A stretch of DNA of 64,000 bases from Xenophilus sp. L33. GTDB lineage: Bacteria > Pseudomonadota > Gammaproteobacteria > Burkholderiales > Burkholderiaceae_C. The notes under the pieces are model-generated. The model ran no database searches. It worked only from the letters and a program-made list of their open reading frames with translations, and was not told the DNA's origin. This document shows, piece after piece, positions 7,821 through 16,127 of this stretch. The stretch lies in contig NZ_LMUW01000036.1 of the NCBI RefSeq assembly GCF_009765735.1, positions 62,001 through 126,000 of the forward strand. Direction: 5' to 3'. The position numbers and the translations under genes were made by a program. The first letter of the stretch is position 1. Every line of letters starts with the position of its first letter.

Positions 7821-9299
7821 ATGTTCGCCACAGCCGCCCGCACCCACCGTCCGCTGGTCATCGCCGCCGTCATGTCCTCGATGGCCATGGTCGCGATCGA
7901 AGCCACGATCGTCGCCACCGTCATGCCGCAGATCGCCTCGCAGTTGGGCGGCCTGAGCCTCTACAGCTGGGTCTTCGCGTCCTTCCTGCTGGCGCAGACC
8001 GCGATGACCGTGGTCTTCGGAAAGCTGTCGGACCTGTACGGCCGCAAGCCGGTCATGTTCGTCGGCATCGCGATCTTCCTGGTCGGCTCGGTGCTGGCCG
8101 GCTTCTCCTGGTCGATGCCGGCCATGATCGCCTTCCGGCTGCTGCAGGGCGTCGGCGCCGGCGCGATCCAGCCGGTGGCGCTGACCATCGTCGGCGACCT
8201 CTATTCGCCGCGCGAACGCGGCAAGGTGCAGGGCTACCTGGCCAGCGTCTGGGCGGTGTCTGCGGTGATCGGGCCGATGGTCGGCGCGCTGATCGTCCAC
8301 AAGCTGTCGTGGGCCTGGATCTTCTGGATGAACGTGCCGATCGGCATCATCGCGGCGGCCCTCTTCTGGCGCTTCCTGCGCGAGGCGCCGGCGGCGCGGC
8401 GCGCCTCGATCGACATGGTCGGCGCCCTGCTCTTCACCATCGGCATCGCGGCGCTGATGATCTGCCTCACCGAATTCGGCCTCGGCAACGAAGGCTCGGC
8501 GCTGGTCTGGGTGGCGGTGTTCGTGATCGCGGCGCTGCTCTTCGTCGTGCAGGAGCGGCGCGCGCCGGACCCGATGGTGTCCTTCAAGCTCTGGGGCCGC
8601 CGCGTCATCGCCTCGGTCAACGGCGCGGCGCTGCTCTCGGGCATGGCCCTGATCGGCATCACCAGCTTCCTGCCGATGTACGTGCAGGTGGTGCTCGGCC
8701 AGTCGCCGGTGGTCGCCGGCCTCACCTTGACGATGGTGATGCTGGGCTGGCCGATCGGCGCCACCCTGGCTTCACGCACCTTCTACCGCTTCGGCCTCTG
8801 GCGGCTCTTGCTGATCGGCGGCGCGCTGGTGCCGCTGGGCGCCTCGGCCTTCGCGCTGCTGGCGTCGAACGGCTCGCCGTTGGTGGCCGGCATCGGCTCC
8901 TTCGTCACCGGGCTGGGCATGGGGCTCCTGAGCCTCAGCTCGCTGGTGCTGATCCAGGAGTCGGTCGACATCGCGCAGCGCGGCAGCGCGACCGCCTCGA
9001 ACATCTTCTCGCGCAACCTGGGCAGCGCGCTCGGCGCGACCTTCTTCGGCGCGGTGTTCAACTTCGGCCTGACGCGGCAGAACGGCGGCGTGGCGATCCC
9101 GGAATCGCAACTGCGCCAGCTGCTGCAGGGCGTGCCGGTGCTCGACGCCAACGAGGCCAGCCTGCGCCTGGCGCTGGGCAGCTCGCTGCACCTGACCTTC
9201 CTGTCGATGCTGGTGGTGAGCCTGGGCATCGTCGCGCTGGTGCTGATGCTGCCCAAGGACGGCCTGGCCATCATGGCGCGGCCGGCCGCACCGGAGTGA
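7821..9299 (+). CDS. MFS drug/proton antiporter, DHA2 family (14 helices)
   Basis: 492 residues with about 14 predicted membrane helices. The MFS motif A lies between helices 2 and 3 (GKLSDLYGRKPVMFVG, about 66-81), and helix 5 carries the antiporter motif C region (GPMVGALIV, about 151-159). This is the size and layout of EmrB/QacA-type proton-coupled exporters in the inner membrane; no adjacent membrane-fusion or outer-membrane gene is present, so it probably acts alone. It ends four bases before the kinase gene, so the two are likely co-transcribed. Substrate unknown. Confidence 0.9.
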   Translation: MFATAARTHRPLVIAAVMSSMAMVAIEATIVATVMPQIASQLGGLSLYSWVFASFLLAQTAMTVVFGKLSDLYGRKPVMFVGIAIFLVGSVLAGFSWSMPAMIAFRLLQGVGAGAIQPVALTIVGDLYSPRERGKVQGYLASVWAVSAVIGPMVGALIVHKLSWAWIFWMNVPIGIIAAALFWRFLREAPAARRASIDMVGALLFTIGIAALMICLTEFGLGNEGSALVWVAVFVIAALLFVVQERRAPDPMVSFKLWGRRVIASVNGAALLSGMALIGITSFLPMYVQVVLGQSPVVAGLTLTMVMLGWPIGATLASRTFYRFGLWRLLLIGGALVPLGASAFALLASNGSPLVAGIGSFVTGLGMGLLSLSSLVLIQESVDIAQRGSATASNIFSRNLGSALGATFFGAVFNFGLTRQNGGVAIPESQLRQLLQGVPVLDANEASLRLALGSSLHLTFLSMLVVSLGIVALVLMLPKDGLAIMARPAAPE

Positions 9300-9303
9300 C
9301 GCC

Positions 9304-9945
9304 ATGGCAGCGCCTTCCAACCCCGCCATTCCCGAGCGCTACCTCGCGCGCATCCGCGACCTGCTGAAGGACGGCGAACGCAAGATCCTCGGTCTGGTGG
9401 GCCCGCCCGGTGCCGGCAAGTCGACCCTCGCCGCGGGCCTGCAGCAGGCCTTCGCCGAGGTGTCGCAGATCGTCCCGATGGACGGCTTCCACCTGGCCAA
9501 CGTCGAGCTGCAGCGGCTCGGCCGCGCCGCCCGCAAGGGCGCGCCCGACACTTTCGACAGCGCCGGCTACGTCGCGCTGCTGCATCGGCTTCGGGCCCAG
9601 CGCGCGGGCGAGACCATCTACGCGCCGGAGTTCCGCCGCGAGATCGAGGAGCCGATCGCCGGCGCGATCCCGATCCATCCCGAGACCCGGCTGGTGATCG
9701 CCGAAGGCAACTACCTGCTGCACGACGAAGGCCACTGGGCCGCCATCGCGCCCTTGCTGGACGACAGCTGGTACGTCGAGGTCGACGACCGTCTTCGCAA
9801 CCAGCGCCTGACGCAGCGCCACGAGGCCTTCGGCCGCAGCGCGCAGGAGGCGCGCGACTGGGTCGCTGGCACCGACGAGCCGAACGCGCGGCTGATCGCC
9901 GGCACGCGGCCGCGGGCCAGGCTGGTGTTCGGCTGGGGAGCCTGA
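9304..9945 (+). CDS. P-loop nucleoside/fructose/pantothenate-type kinase
   Basis: 213 residues with a Walker A motif GPPGAGKST at 33-41, the substrate-side motif VPMDGFH, and the segment KGAPDTFDSAGY. Later come IYAPEFRREIEEP and a Walker-B-like strand LVIAEGNYLL. This pattern is the uridine-kinase/PanK-like subgroup that includes FrcK and YggC and is usually annotated as nucleoside/nucleotide kinase family protein. It phosphorylates a small hydroxyl-bearing metabolite with ATP; which one is not evident. It starts four bases after the MFS gene stop. Confidence 0.85.
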   Translation: MAAPSNPAIPERYLARIRDLLKDGERKILGLVGPPGAGKSTLAAGLQQAFAEVSQIVPMDGFHLANVELQRLGRAARKGAPDTFDSAGYVALLHRLRAQRAGETIYAPEFRREIEEPIAGAIPIHPETRLVIAEGNYLLHDEGHWAAIAPLLDDSWYVEVDDRLRNQRLTQRHEAFGRSAQEARDWVAGTDEPNARLIAGTRPRARLVFGWGA

Positions 9946-10021
9946 AAAGGGAAGAAGGCTGACGCGCGGTCGGGCCGCGCGCACCTTGCGGCCGCCGACG
10001 CCGGGCGCGAGCATCTGCGTC

Positions 10022-10201
10022 ATGTGGATCCTCCTCCTGCTGCCTTTCGTCGGGCTCCTCTGGGTGCCCTTCTACAACGACCTGTTGCCGCCGCTCTTCG
10101 GCTTCCCCTTCTTCTATTGGTACCAGCTGCTCTGGGTGCCGATCACCGCTCTCTTGATCTGGATCGTCTACCGGCACGGCCGCGCACGGGGAGACGAATG
10201 A
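10022..10201 (+). CDS. DUF3311 small membrane protein, symporter partner
   Basis: About 59 residues starting at MWILLLLPFVGLLWVPFYND; two hydrophobic helices joined by FYWYQLLW, which is the DUF3311 signature. These tiny proteins are almost always encoded directly before a sodium:solute symporter, as here: its TGA overlaps the ATGATG start of the next gene, indicating translational coupling. The role is presumed to be stabilising or assembling the transporter. Frame continues 36 bases upstream, but the conserved part begins at this ATG. Confidence 0.82.
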   Translation: MWILLLLPFVGLLWVPFYNDLLPPLFGFPFFYWYQLLWVPITALLIWIVYRHGRARGDE

Positions 10202-11715
10202 TGACCGGCGAGATCCACTGGACCGCGCTCGCGGTCTTCGTCTTCTTCTTCCTGCTGGTGACCGTGATGGGCTTCGCGGCCTCGCGCTGGCAGACCGGCG
10301 GCAAGAAAGGCGGCAAGAAGGAGGCGCACCTCGACGAATGGGGCCTGGGCGGCCGCAACTTCGGCACCTGGATCACCTGGTTCCTGGTCGGCGGCGACTT
10401 CTACACCGCCTACACCGTCATCGCGGTGCCGGCGCTGGTCTACGCCGTGGGCGCTTACGGCTTCTTCGCGCTTCCGTACACGATCCTGGTCTATCCGATC
10501 GTCTTCGTAATCATGCCCAGGCTCTGGCACGCCGCGCAGAAGGCCGGCCACGTGACCGCCGCCGACGTGGTCTACGGCCGCTACGGCTCGCGCGCGCTGG
10601 AACTCGCGATCGCAGTCACCGGCGTGGTCGCGACCATGCCCTACATCGCCCTGCAGCTGGTCGGCATGGAGGTGGTGATCAAGGCGCTGGGGCTGACCGG
10701 CGAGCTGCCGCTGGCGGCCGCCTTCGTCATCCTGGCGCTCTACACCTACTCGGCCGGCCTGCGCGCACCGGCGCTGATCGCCTTCGTCAAGGACCTGATG
10801 ATCTACATCGTGGTGCTGGTGGCGGTGGTGCTGGTGCCGATCAAGCTGGGCGGCTACGCGCACGTGTTCCAGTCGGCGAGCGACGCCTTCGCGGCCAAGG
10901 GCGGCGCCACCGGCCTGACGCTCAAGCCTGCGCAGATGCTGCCCTACGCCAGCCTGGCGCTCGGCTCGGCGATGGCCGCCTTCATGTACCCGCACACGCT
11001 GACCGGCATCTTCGCGGCCCGCAGCGCCGACACGATCCGCAAGAACGCGGTCTTCCTGCCGGCCTACACCGTGCTGCTGGGCCTGATCGCGCTGCTGGGC
11101 TACATGGCCTACGCGGCCAACCTGCACATCGCCAGCAACAACGACGTGGTGCCTGCGCTCTTCAACGCGCTCTTCCCCGACTGGTTCAGCGGCTTCGCCT
11201 TCGCCGCGATCGCGATCGGCGCGCTGGTGCCGGCGGCGGTGATGTCCATCGGCGCGGCCAACCTCTTCACCCGCAACTTCTGGAAGGCCTACGTGAACCC
11301 GGCGGTCACGCCGGCCGGCGAGGCCAAGGTGGCGAAGATCGTCTCGCTGGTGGTGAAGGTCGGCGCGCTGGTCTTCATCCTCTTCCTGCCGACTCAGTTC
11401 GCGCTCGACCTGCAGCTGCTGGGCGGCGTGTGGATCCTGCAGACCTTCCCGGCGGTGGTCTTCGGGCTCTTTTTCGGCTGGTTCCGGGCGCCCGCGCTGC
11501 TCATCGGCTGGGCGGTCGGCATGGCCGGCGGCAGCTGGCTGGCCTTCACCGACGGCATCAAGCCGGTCCACACCTTCCTCCTCGGCGGCGGCAGCTACAC
11601 GGTCTACACCGGCCTGACCGCGCTGACGCTGAACATCGTGGTGGCGATCGTGGTGCAGCTGGTGATCGGGCGTCGCGTCACGCCGGCACTCGCGGCGACG
11701 CCCACCGCGCGGTAG
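10201..11715 (+). CDS. Sodium:solute symporter (SSS family), MctP-like
   Basis: 504 residues with about 13 membrane helices. The N-terminus includes the helix-1 region, a lysine-rich loop (GGKKGGKKEAH) and the SSS signature GGRNFGTWITWFLVGGDFYT. Later come GHVTAADVVYGRYGS and GSAMAAFMYPHTLTGIFAAR, which resemble the MctP monocarboxylate permease group. It couples Na+ entry to uptake of a small organic acid; pairing with DUF3311 supports the monocarboxylate reading. Two adjacent start codons (10198 and 10201) overlap the preceding stop. Exact substrate (lactate, pyruvate, alanine, other) cannot be told. Confidence 0.88.
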   Translation: MTGEIHWTALAVFVFFFLLVTVMGFAASRWQTGGKKGGKKEAHLDEWGLGGRNFGTWITWFLVGGDFYTAYTVIAVPALVYAVGAYGFFALPYTILVYPIVFVIMPRLWHAAQKAGHVTAADVVYGRYGSRALELAIAVTGVVATMPYIALQLVGMEVVIKALGLTGELPLAAAFVILALYTYSAGLRAPALIAFVKDLMIYIVVLVAVVLVPIKLGGYAHVFQSASDAFAAKGGATGLTLKPAQMLPYASLALGSAMAAFMYPHTLTGIFAARSADTIRKNAVFLPAYTVLLGLIALLGYMAYAANLHIASNNDVVPALFNALFPDWFSGFAFAAIAIGALVPAAVMSIGAANLFTRNFWKAYVNPAVTPAGEAKVAKIVSLVVKVGALVFILFLPTQFALDLQLLGGVWILQTFPAVVFGLFFGWFRAPALLIGWAVGMAGGSWLAFTDGIKPVHTFLLGGGSYTVYTGLTALTLNIVVAIVVQLVIGRRVTPALAATPTAR

Positions 11716-11728
11716 CGGCCGCAGGCCT

Positions 11729-12859
11729 TCAGGACAGTCGCAGGCCGCGCCCGTCGCCCTGCAGGTATTCGGCCAGCAGCGGATCTTCGATCAGGATCGG
11801 CCCGCCCACCGCCTTGGTCACCAGGCCGGCGCGGCGCAGGCGGTCGCTCGCGGCGCGCACCTTGGCGACCGTCGGCTGGCCGGGCTGCGCGCTCGCCAGC
11901 GCGTCGAGCGTTTCCTTGCCCATCGGCGGCAGGCCCTTGGCGATCGCCAGCAGCACCGCGCGGTCGAAGGCCTCGAAGGGCTGCAGCAGCGCCGCCCAGA
12001 TGCCTTCCTGCGTGACCAGGAAGTGCTTCACGCCGAGGTCGACGTCGGTGGTGCCTTCGGCCGACATGGCCTTGACCACGTCCTTCAGCAGCCCCGGCTT
12101 GGAACCGATGCGCAGGTACAGCCGGCGCAGGTCGTCCAGCGCCAGCGACTTGCCGGGATGGACCGTGGCGAAGTGGTCGGCCAGCTGCCGCAGGTAGTCG
12201 TCGCCGAGCACCGGAAAGTCCAGCAGCTGCGCGAACTGGTACATCGGCGCGCCGGCGGTCGACAGCATGCGCGCCAGCCCTTCCTGCGAGGAACCGGTGA
12301 AGACCGACTTCAGGATGTCGCGGCGCTTGTGCAGCACCGCTCGCAGGGCGGCCACGACGCTGTCGCCGCCGGTCAGGTCGCCGAGCGTCTGCACCTCGTC
12401 GAGCATCAGCAGCACGGGCTTGCGCGCCGCCTGGGCCAGCCGCACCACCAGCGCGTCCAGCCGGAGTTGCGGCGGCGCCGGCAGCGGCCGGCGGGCGGGC
12501 GCATCGCCGAGGTCGACCGACGCGCCGATCAGCCCCAGCTTCTTGACCGGCGTGCGGCCGATGCGGCCGACCCGGCTGCTCGGCACGTTGACGTCGTCCA
12601 GCGCCTCCTCCAGCGCATGATTGATGGCCTCGAGCGGGTTCGCCTTCTGGATCCAGAGGTCGGCGTAGACCGGCAGCAGGCCGGCCTCGACCGCCGCCGG
12701 CGCCAGGTCGTGGTCGAGGAAGAAGGTCTTGCCGACCCGGCGCGGCGCGAACATCGCGAGCGGCCGGCCCGGCTGGGCGTTGAGCAGGCCGATGTAGCCG
12801 GCAGCCAGCTCGCCCCGGCGCACCTGCAGGTCGTCGAAGGTCTTCATTTTGTCGTTCAT
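11729..12859 (-). CDS. AAA-type ATPase with C-terminal winged-helix domain
   Basis: 376 residues from the ATG at 12859 (a second ATG at 12847). The P-loop is FAPRRVGKTFF (K44), of the archaeal MJ/STAND-like ATPase type, with an alanine where most have the first glycine. Walker B is VLLMLDEVQTL, followed by a sensor-like VFTGSSQEGLARML. The last 110 residues (FDRAVLLAIAKGLPPMGKET..., DRLRRAGLVTKAVGG) look like a winged helix-turn-helix. Such stand-alone ATPases are common but little understood; DNA or protein remodelling is possible. Its start region holds palindromes and a hairpin (12849-12894). Faces away from the ornithine cyclodeaminase gene. Confidence 0.8.
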   Translation of the reverse strand: MNDKMKTFDDLQVRRGELAAGYIGLLNAQPGRPLAMFAPRRVGKTFFLDHDLAPAAVEAGLLPVYADLWIQKANPLEAINHALEEALDDVNVPSSRVGRIGRTPVKKLGLIGASVDLGDAPARRPLPAPPQLRLDALVVRLAQAARKPVLLMLDEVQTLGDLTGGDSVVAALRAVLHKRRDILKSVFTGSSQEGLARMLSTAGAPMYQFAQLLDFPVLGDDYLRQLADHFATVHPGKSLALDDLRRLYLRIGSKPGLLKDVVKAMSAEGTTDVDLGVKHFLVTQEGIWAALLQPFEAFDRAVLLAIAKGLPPMGKETLDALASAQPGQPTVAKVRAASDRLRRAGLVTKAVGGPILIEDPLLAEYLQGDGRGLRLS

Positions 12860-12894
12860 TGCTGCCAAAACAGCAATTGTCGTTTTTACGACAA
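12849..12894 (-). promoter_or_regulatory. Palindromic operator and start-codon hairpin of the ATPase gene
   Basis: A perfect palindrome TTGTCG-tttttA-CGACAA occupies 12877-12894. A third copy of the same half-site (TTGTCG, 12849-12854) lies over the first codons of the ATPase gene. Between them ATTGCTG (12858-12864) and CAGCAAT (12871-12877) form a seven-base-pair stem whose end includes the AU of the ATG. No Shine-Dalgarno sequence is visible. Together this suggests tight transcriptional and translational control of the gene, possibly self-control through its winged helix. Confidence 0.6.
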
Positions 12895-13041
12895 GGAGCC
12901 GCAAGAGCCTCGACACCGCGGCGCTGGCAAAACGCCAGCCGAAGCTGCCGTTCCGCCAGCAATGCCGCCACGCCGCGTCAGCCTCGCGTCTTCTGCCTGA
13001 CGCGGCCCGCCCGCACACTGGTGGCTGCACAGGAGCGCACC

Positions 13042-14115
13042 ATGCCGACCCGCCACGACGCCACCACGACCCTCTACCTGAGCGCCCCGGAGATGATCCG
13101 GCTGATCCGGCGCAAGGGCCTCGCGGCCTGCATCACCGGCATCGCCGAACGCATCGAGCGCGAATTCCTGCGCTGGGAGGCCTTCGACAAGAGCCCGCGC
13201 ATCGCCTCGCATTCGAAGCTCGGCGTGATCGAGCTGATGCCGATCGCCGACGCCGCCCGCTTCGCCTTCAAGTACGTCAACGGCCATCCGCTCAACCCAG
13301 CGCGCGGGCTCCCGACCGTGATGGCCTTCGGCCTCCTGGCCGACGTCGACACCGGCGCGCCGCGGCTGCTGTCCGAACTGACGCTGACCACCGCGATCCG
13401 CACCGCCGCGATGTCGGCGCTGGCCGCGCGCCGGCTGGCCCGGCCCGGCAGCCGCCGGATGGCGCTGATCGGCAACGGCGCGCAGAGCGAATTCCAGGCG
13501 CTCGCCTTTCGCGACCTGCTCGGCATCCGCGAGCTGCGCCTCTTCGACACCGACGCCTCGGCCAGCGCGCGCCTCGCCGCCAACCTGGAAGGCCAGGGCC
13601 TGCGGATCGACATCTGCAGGAGCACCGCCGACGCGGTGCGCGGCGCCGACATCGTGACCACCGCCACCGCCGACAAGGCCAACGCGACCATCCTGCGGCC
13701 GGAGATGATCGAGCCGGGCATGCACCTGAACGCCATCGGCGGCGACTGCCCGGGCAAGACCGAGCTGCACCGCGGGGTGCTGGAGGCGGCCTCGGTCTTC
13801 GTCGAATTCGAGCCGCAGTCGCGCATCGAGGGCGAGATCCAGCAGATGCCCGCCGACTTCGCGGTGACCGAGTTCTGGCAGGTGCTGGCCGGCCGCCATC
13901 CGGGCCGCCGCTCGGACGGCGAAGTGACCGTCTTCGACTCGGTCGGCTTCGCGCTGGAGGACTTCGCGGCGCTGGCCTTTATGGCCGAGACCGCGGCCGA
14001 GCTGGGCCTCGGCGAGGTGCTGGAGCTGGTGCCGCAGGCGGAAGACCCGAAGAACCTCTTCGGTCTCCTCGGGCTGGTGCAGCCGGCGCAGCCGGCCGCC
14101 AGCCTCAGTTCTTGA
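13042..14115 (+). CDS. ocd: Ornithine cyclodeaminase
   Basis: 357 residues from the ATG at 13042; upstream frame is not conserved. The enzyme converts L-ornithine to L-proline plus ammonia using bound NAD+. Family residues are present: FKYVNGHPLNP with the substrate-binding lysine (K77), LLSELTLTTAIRTAA, the NAD loop LIGNGAQSEFQ (about 142-152), and GGDCPGKTEL with the catalytic aspartate (D235). The GGDCPGKTE motif separates true ornithine cyclodeaminases from mu-crystallin and alanine-dehydrogenase relatives. It overlaps the convergent SDR gene by 11 bases. Likely role: arginine/ornithine catabolism. Confidence 0.92.
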   Translation: MPTRHDATTTLYLSAPEMIRLIRRKGLAACITGIAERIEREFLRWEAFDKSPRIASHSKLGVIELMPIADAARFAFKYVNGHPLNPARGLPTVMAFGLLADVDTGAPRLLSELTLTTAIRTAAMSALAARRLARPGSRRMALIGNGAQSEFQALAFRDLLGIRELRLFDTDASASARLAANLEGQGLRIDICRSTADAVRGADIVTTATADKANATILRPEMIEPGMHLNAIGGDCPGKTELHRGVLEAASVFVEFEPQSRIEGEIQQMPADFAVTEFWQVLAGRHPGRRSDGEVTVFDSVGFALEDFAALAFMAETAAELGLGEVLELVPQAEDPKNLFGLLGLVQPAQPAASLSS

Positions 14116-14899
14116 CCAGGCCGCCGTCGACCACCAGGTTCTGGCCGGTCACCGAGCGCGACCAGGGCGAGGCGAAGAAGAGCAGCGCATCGGCGAACTG
14201 CTCCGGCGTGGTCACCTCGCGCAGCGGCGTGGCGCCGGCGATGTAGTCGAACACGGCCTCGGGCGTGGCGGCCGAGGCGTCGGTGGTACGCAGCAGGCCG
14301 CCCGACACCATGTTGACCGTGATGCCGTGCTGCCCGAGGTCGTGCGACAGCGTGCGGGTGAAGGCCAGCAGCGCCGACTTGGCCGCGGTGTAGTCGTGGT
14401 ACGGCACCACCGGGTTCTGGACCAGGTTGGTGCCGACGTTGATGATCCGGCCGACACCCGCCTCGCGCATGCCGGGCAGCGCCGCCTGCGTGGTGTTGAG
14501 CGCGCCGCGCAAGATGCCTTCCATCTGCTGGTTCAGGTTCTCCCAGGTCAGCGTCTCGACGCTGGGACGGGCCTCGCCGTTGAAGGTGAAGGCCGGCAGT
14601 GCGTTGTTGACCACGGTGGTGACCGGCATCCTGAAATGCGCCTGTGCCGCGGCGACCATCGCGCGCACCGCCGCCGGATCGCAGACGTCGGCCTGCAGCG
14701 CCAGCGCGCGGCCGGGTGCGGTGGCCGCGAGCGCCTGGGCGGCCTCGGCGCTGTTCAGGTAGTTGACGACGACCCGGGCGCCTTCGCGCAGGAAGGCGCG
14801 CGCGATGTGCGCGCCGAGGCCGCGGCCGGCGCCGGTGACGAGGACCAACTGGTCTTGGAGAGGAGGAGCTTGGAGAGGCATGGCGGCATCATGCATCAA
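14105..14899 (-). CDS. SDR-family oxidoreductase (3-oxoacyl reductase-like)
   Basis: 264 residues if the first ATG is used; an alternative start MPLQAPP lies six codons later. Classical short-chain dehydrogenase: nucleotide loop TGAGRGLG, VNNALP in place of the NNAG motif, and the catalytic YTAAK (YHDYTAAKSALLAF). The C-terminal VTGQNLVVDGG is typical of FabG-like members. It reduces or oxidises a keto/hydroxy group with NAD(P)H; substrate unknown. Its 3' end overlaps the ornithine cyclodeaminase gene. Confidence 0.88.
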   Translation of the reverse strand: MMHDAAMPLQAPPLQDQLVLVTGAGRGLGAHIARAFLREGARVVVNYLNSAEAAQALAATAPGRALALQADVCDPAAVRAMVAAAQAHFRMPVTTVVNNALPAFTFNGEARPSVETLTWENLNQQMEGILRGALNTTQAALPGMREAGVGRIINVGTNLVQNPVVPYHDYTAAKSALLAFTRTLSHDLGQHGITVNMVSGGLLRTTDASAATPEAVFDYIAGATPLREVTTPEQFADALLFFASPWSRSVTGQNLVVDGGLVKN

Positions 14900-14974
14900 A
14901 GTTCCGGCTCCAGGAGCGGCTGAGATACGCTAGGCGCCTTGCCATCCTGCCCTCCCTCCCACAGGAAAACCCTC

Positions 14975-16114
14975 GTGAAAATCCGCATCATCGGTGCCGG
15001 TCCGGCCGGCCTCCTCTATGCCTGGCTGATGAAGCGAGACGACCCGAGCCACGACGTCCGGGTCTTCGAGCGCGACCCGGAAGACGCCACCTACGGCTGG
15101 GGCGTGGTCTTCTCGGACGTGGCGCTGGCCTTCGTGCGCGAGCTGGCGCCCGAGCTGTACCTGCGCATGACCGAACACCAGGTGGTCTTCGACGAGATGG
15201 CGGTGGTGCACCAGGGCCAGCATGTCGAGTTGGCGCACAACACCTTCCATCGCATGGCGCGCATCGACCTCCTGAAGGCGCTGCACGCGGCCTGCCGCGA
15301 GGTCGGCGTGGCGATCGAATTCGAGCGCCGCGTGGAGGACATCGCCGGCTTCGAGGACTGCGACCTGATCGTCGCCGCCGACGGCGCCAACAGCGCGATC
15401 CGCACCCGCTTGCAGGCGCATTTCGAACCGATCCTCGACGAACGGCCCAACCTGCTCGCCTGGTACGGCACGACGCGGCTCTTCCAGCCGCTGTCGCTGA
15501 TCTTCCGGCAGATCCCGGACGGCCTGGCGATCGCCCACACCTACCAGTACAGCCCGACCCACAGCACCTTCCTGGTCGAGGTCGACCCCGCGACCTTCGC
15601 GAAGGCCGGCCTCGCGCGCATGAGCGAGGCCGAGAGCCTGGCCTGGTGCGAGCGGGCCTTCGTCGACGACCTGCAGGGTCACGCGCTGCTGTCGAACCGC
15701 TCGAACTGGTTCCGCTACACGATCGTCAAGAACCGGCACTGGCATTGGCGCAACGTGGTGCTGATCGGCGACGCGCTGCGCACCGGCCATCCCTCGGTCG
15801 GCTCCGGCACGCGGCTGGCGCTGCAGGATTCGATCGCGCTCTTCGACGCCTGGAAGGAAGCCGGCAGCGACGTGCCGCGCATGCTCAAGGCCTTCGTGCG
15901 GCTGCGCCGGCCGGGTTCCGATTCGCTGCAGCTGGCGGCGATCAAGAGCTGCGAGTGGTACGAGGACCTGGGCCCGAAGCTCGGGCTCGACCCGATCTCC
16001 TTCGCCTACGACTACCTCACGCGCAGCGGCCGGGTCGACCATGCGGAAGTGCGCAAGCGCGATCCGGTGCTGGCGGCCGCGTGGGAGCGGCTGCATCCGG
16101 AGTTCGAGGGCTGA
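14975..16114 (+). CDS. FAD-dependent monooxygenase, like the N-terminal half of salicylyl-CoA/anthraniloyl-CoA hydroxylases
   Basis: 379 residues from a GTG preceded by aggaaa; upstream codons are not conserved. The Rossmann FAD loop IIGAGPAGLLYAWLM is at the very start. VFERDPEDATYGWGVVFSD is diagnostic of the salicylyl-CoA 5-hydroxylase/anthraniloyl-CoA monooxygenase group, and the second FAD motif is VVLIGDALRTGHPSVGSGT. In those enzymes an old-yellow-enzyme domain follows (total about 770 residues); here the protein ends after the monooxygenase domain. It probably hydroxylates an aromatic acid or its CoA ester with NAD(P)H and O2. Convergent with the class II aldolase gene; no obvious operon partner. 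Confidence 0.85.
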   Translation: MKIRIIGAGPAGLLYAWLMKRDDPSHDVRVFERDPEDATYGWGVVFSDVALAFVRELAPELYLRMTEHQVVFDEMAVVHQGQHVELAHNTFHRMARIDLLKALHAACREVGVAIEFERRVEDIAGFEDCDLIVAADGANSAIRTRLQAHFEPILDERPNLLAWYGTTRLFQPLSLIFRQIPDGLAIAHTYQYSPTHSTFLVEVDPATFAKAGLARMSEAESLAWCERAFVDDLQGHALLSNRSNWFRYTIVKNRHWHWRNVVLIGDALRTGHPSVGSGTRLALQDSIALFDAWKEAGSDVPRMLKAFVRLRRPGSDSLQLAAIKSCEWYEDLGPKLGLDPISFAYDYLTRSGRVDHAEVRKRDPVLAAAWERLHPEFEG

Positions 16115-16127
16115 AGCGCTTCTTCGC

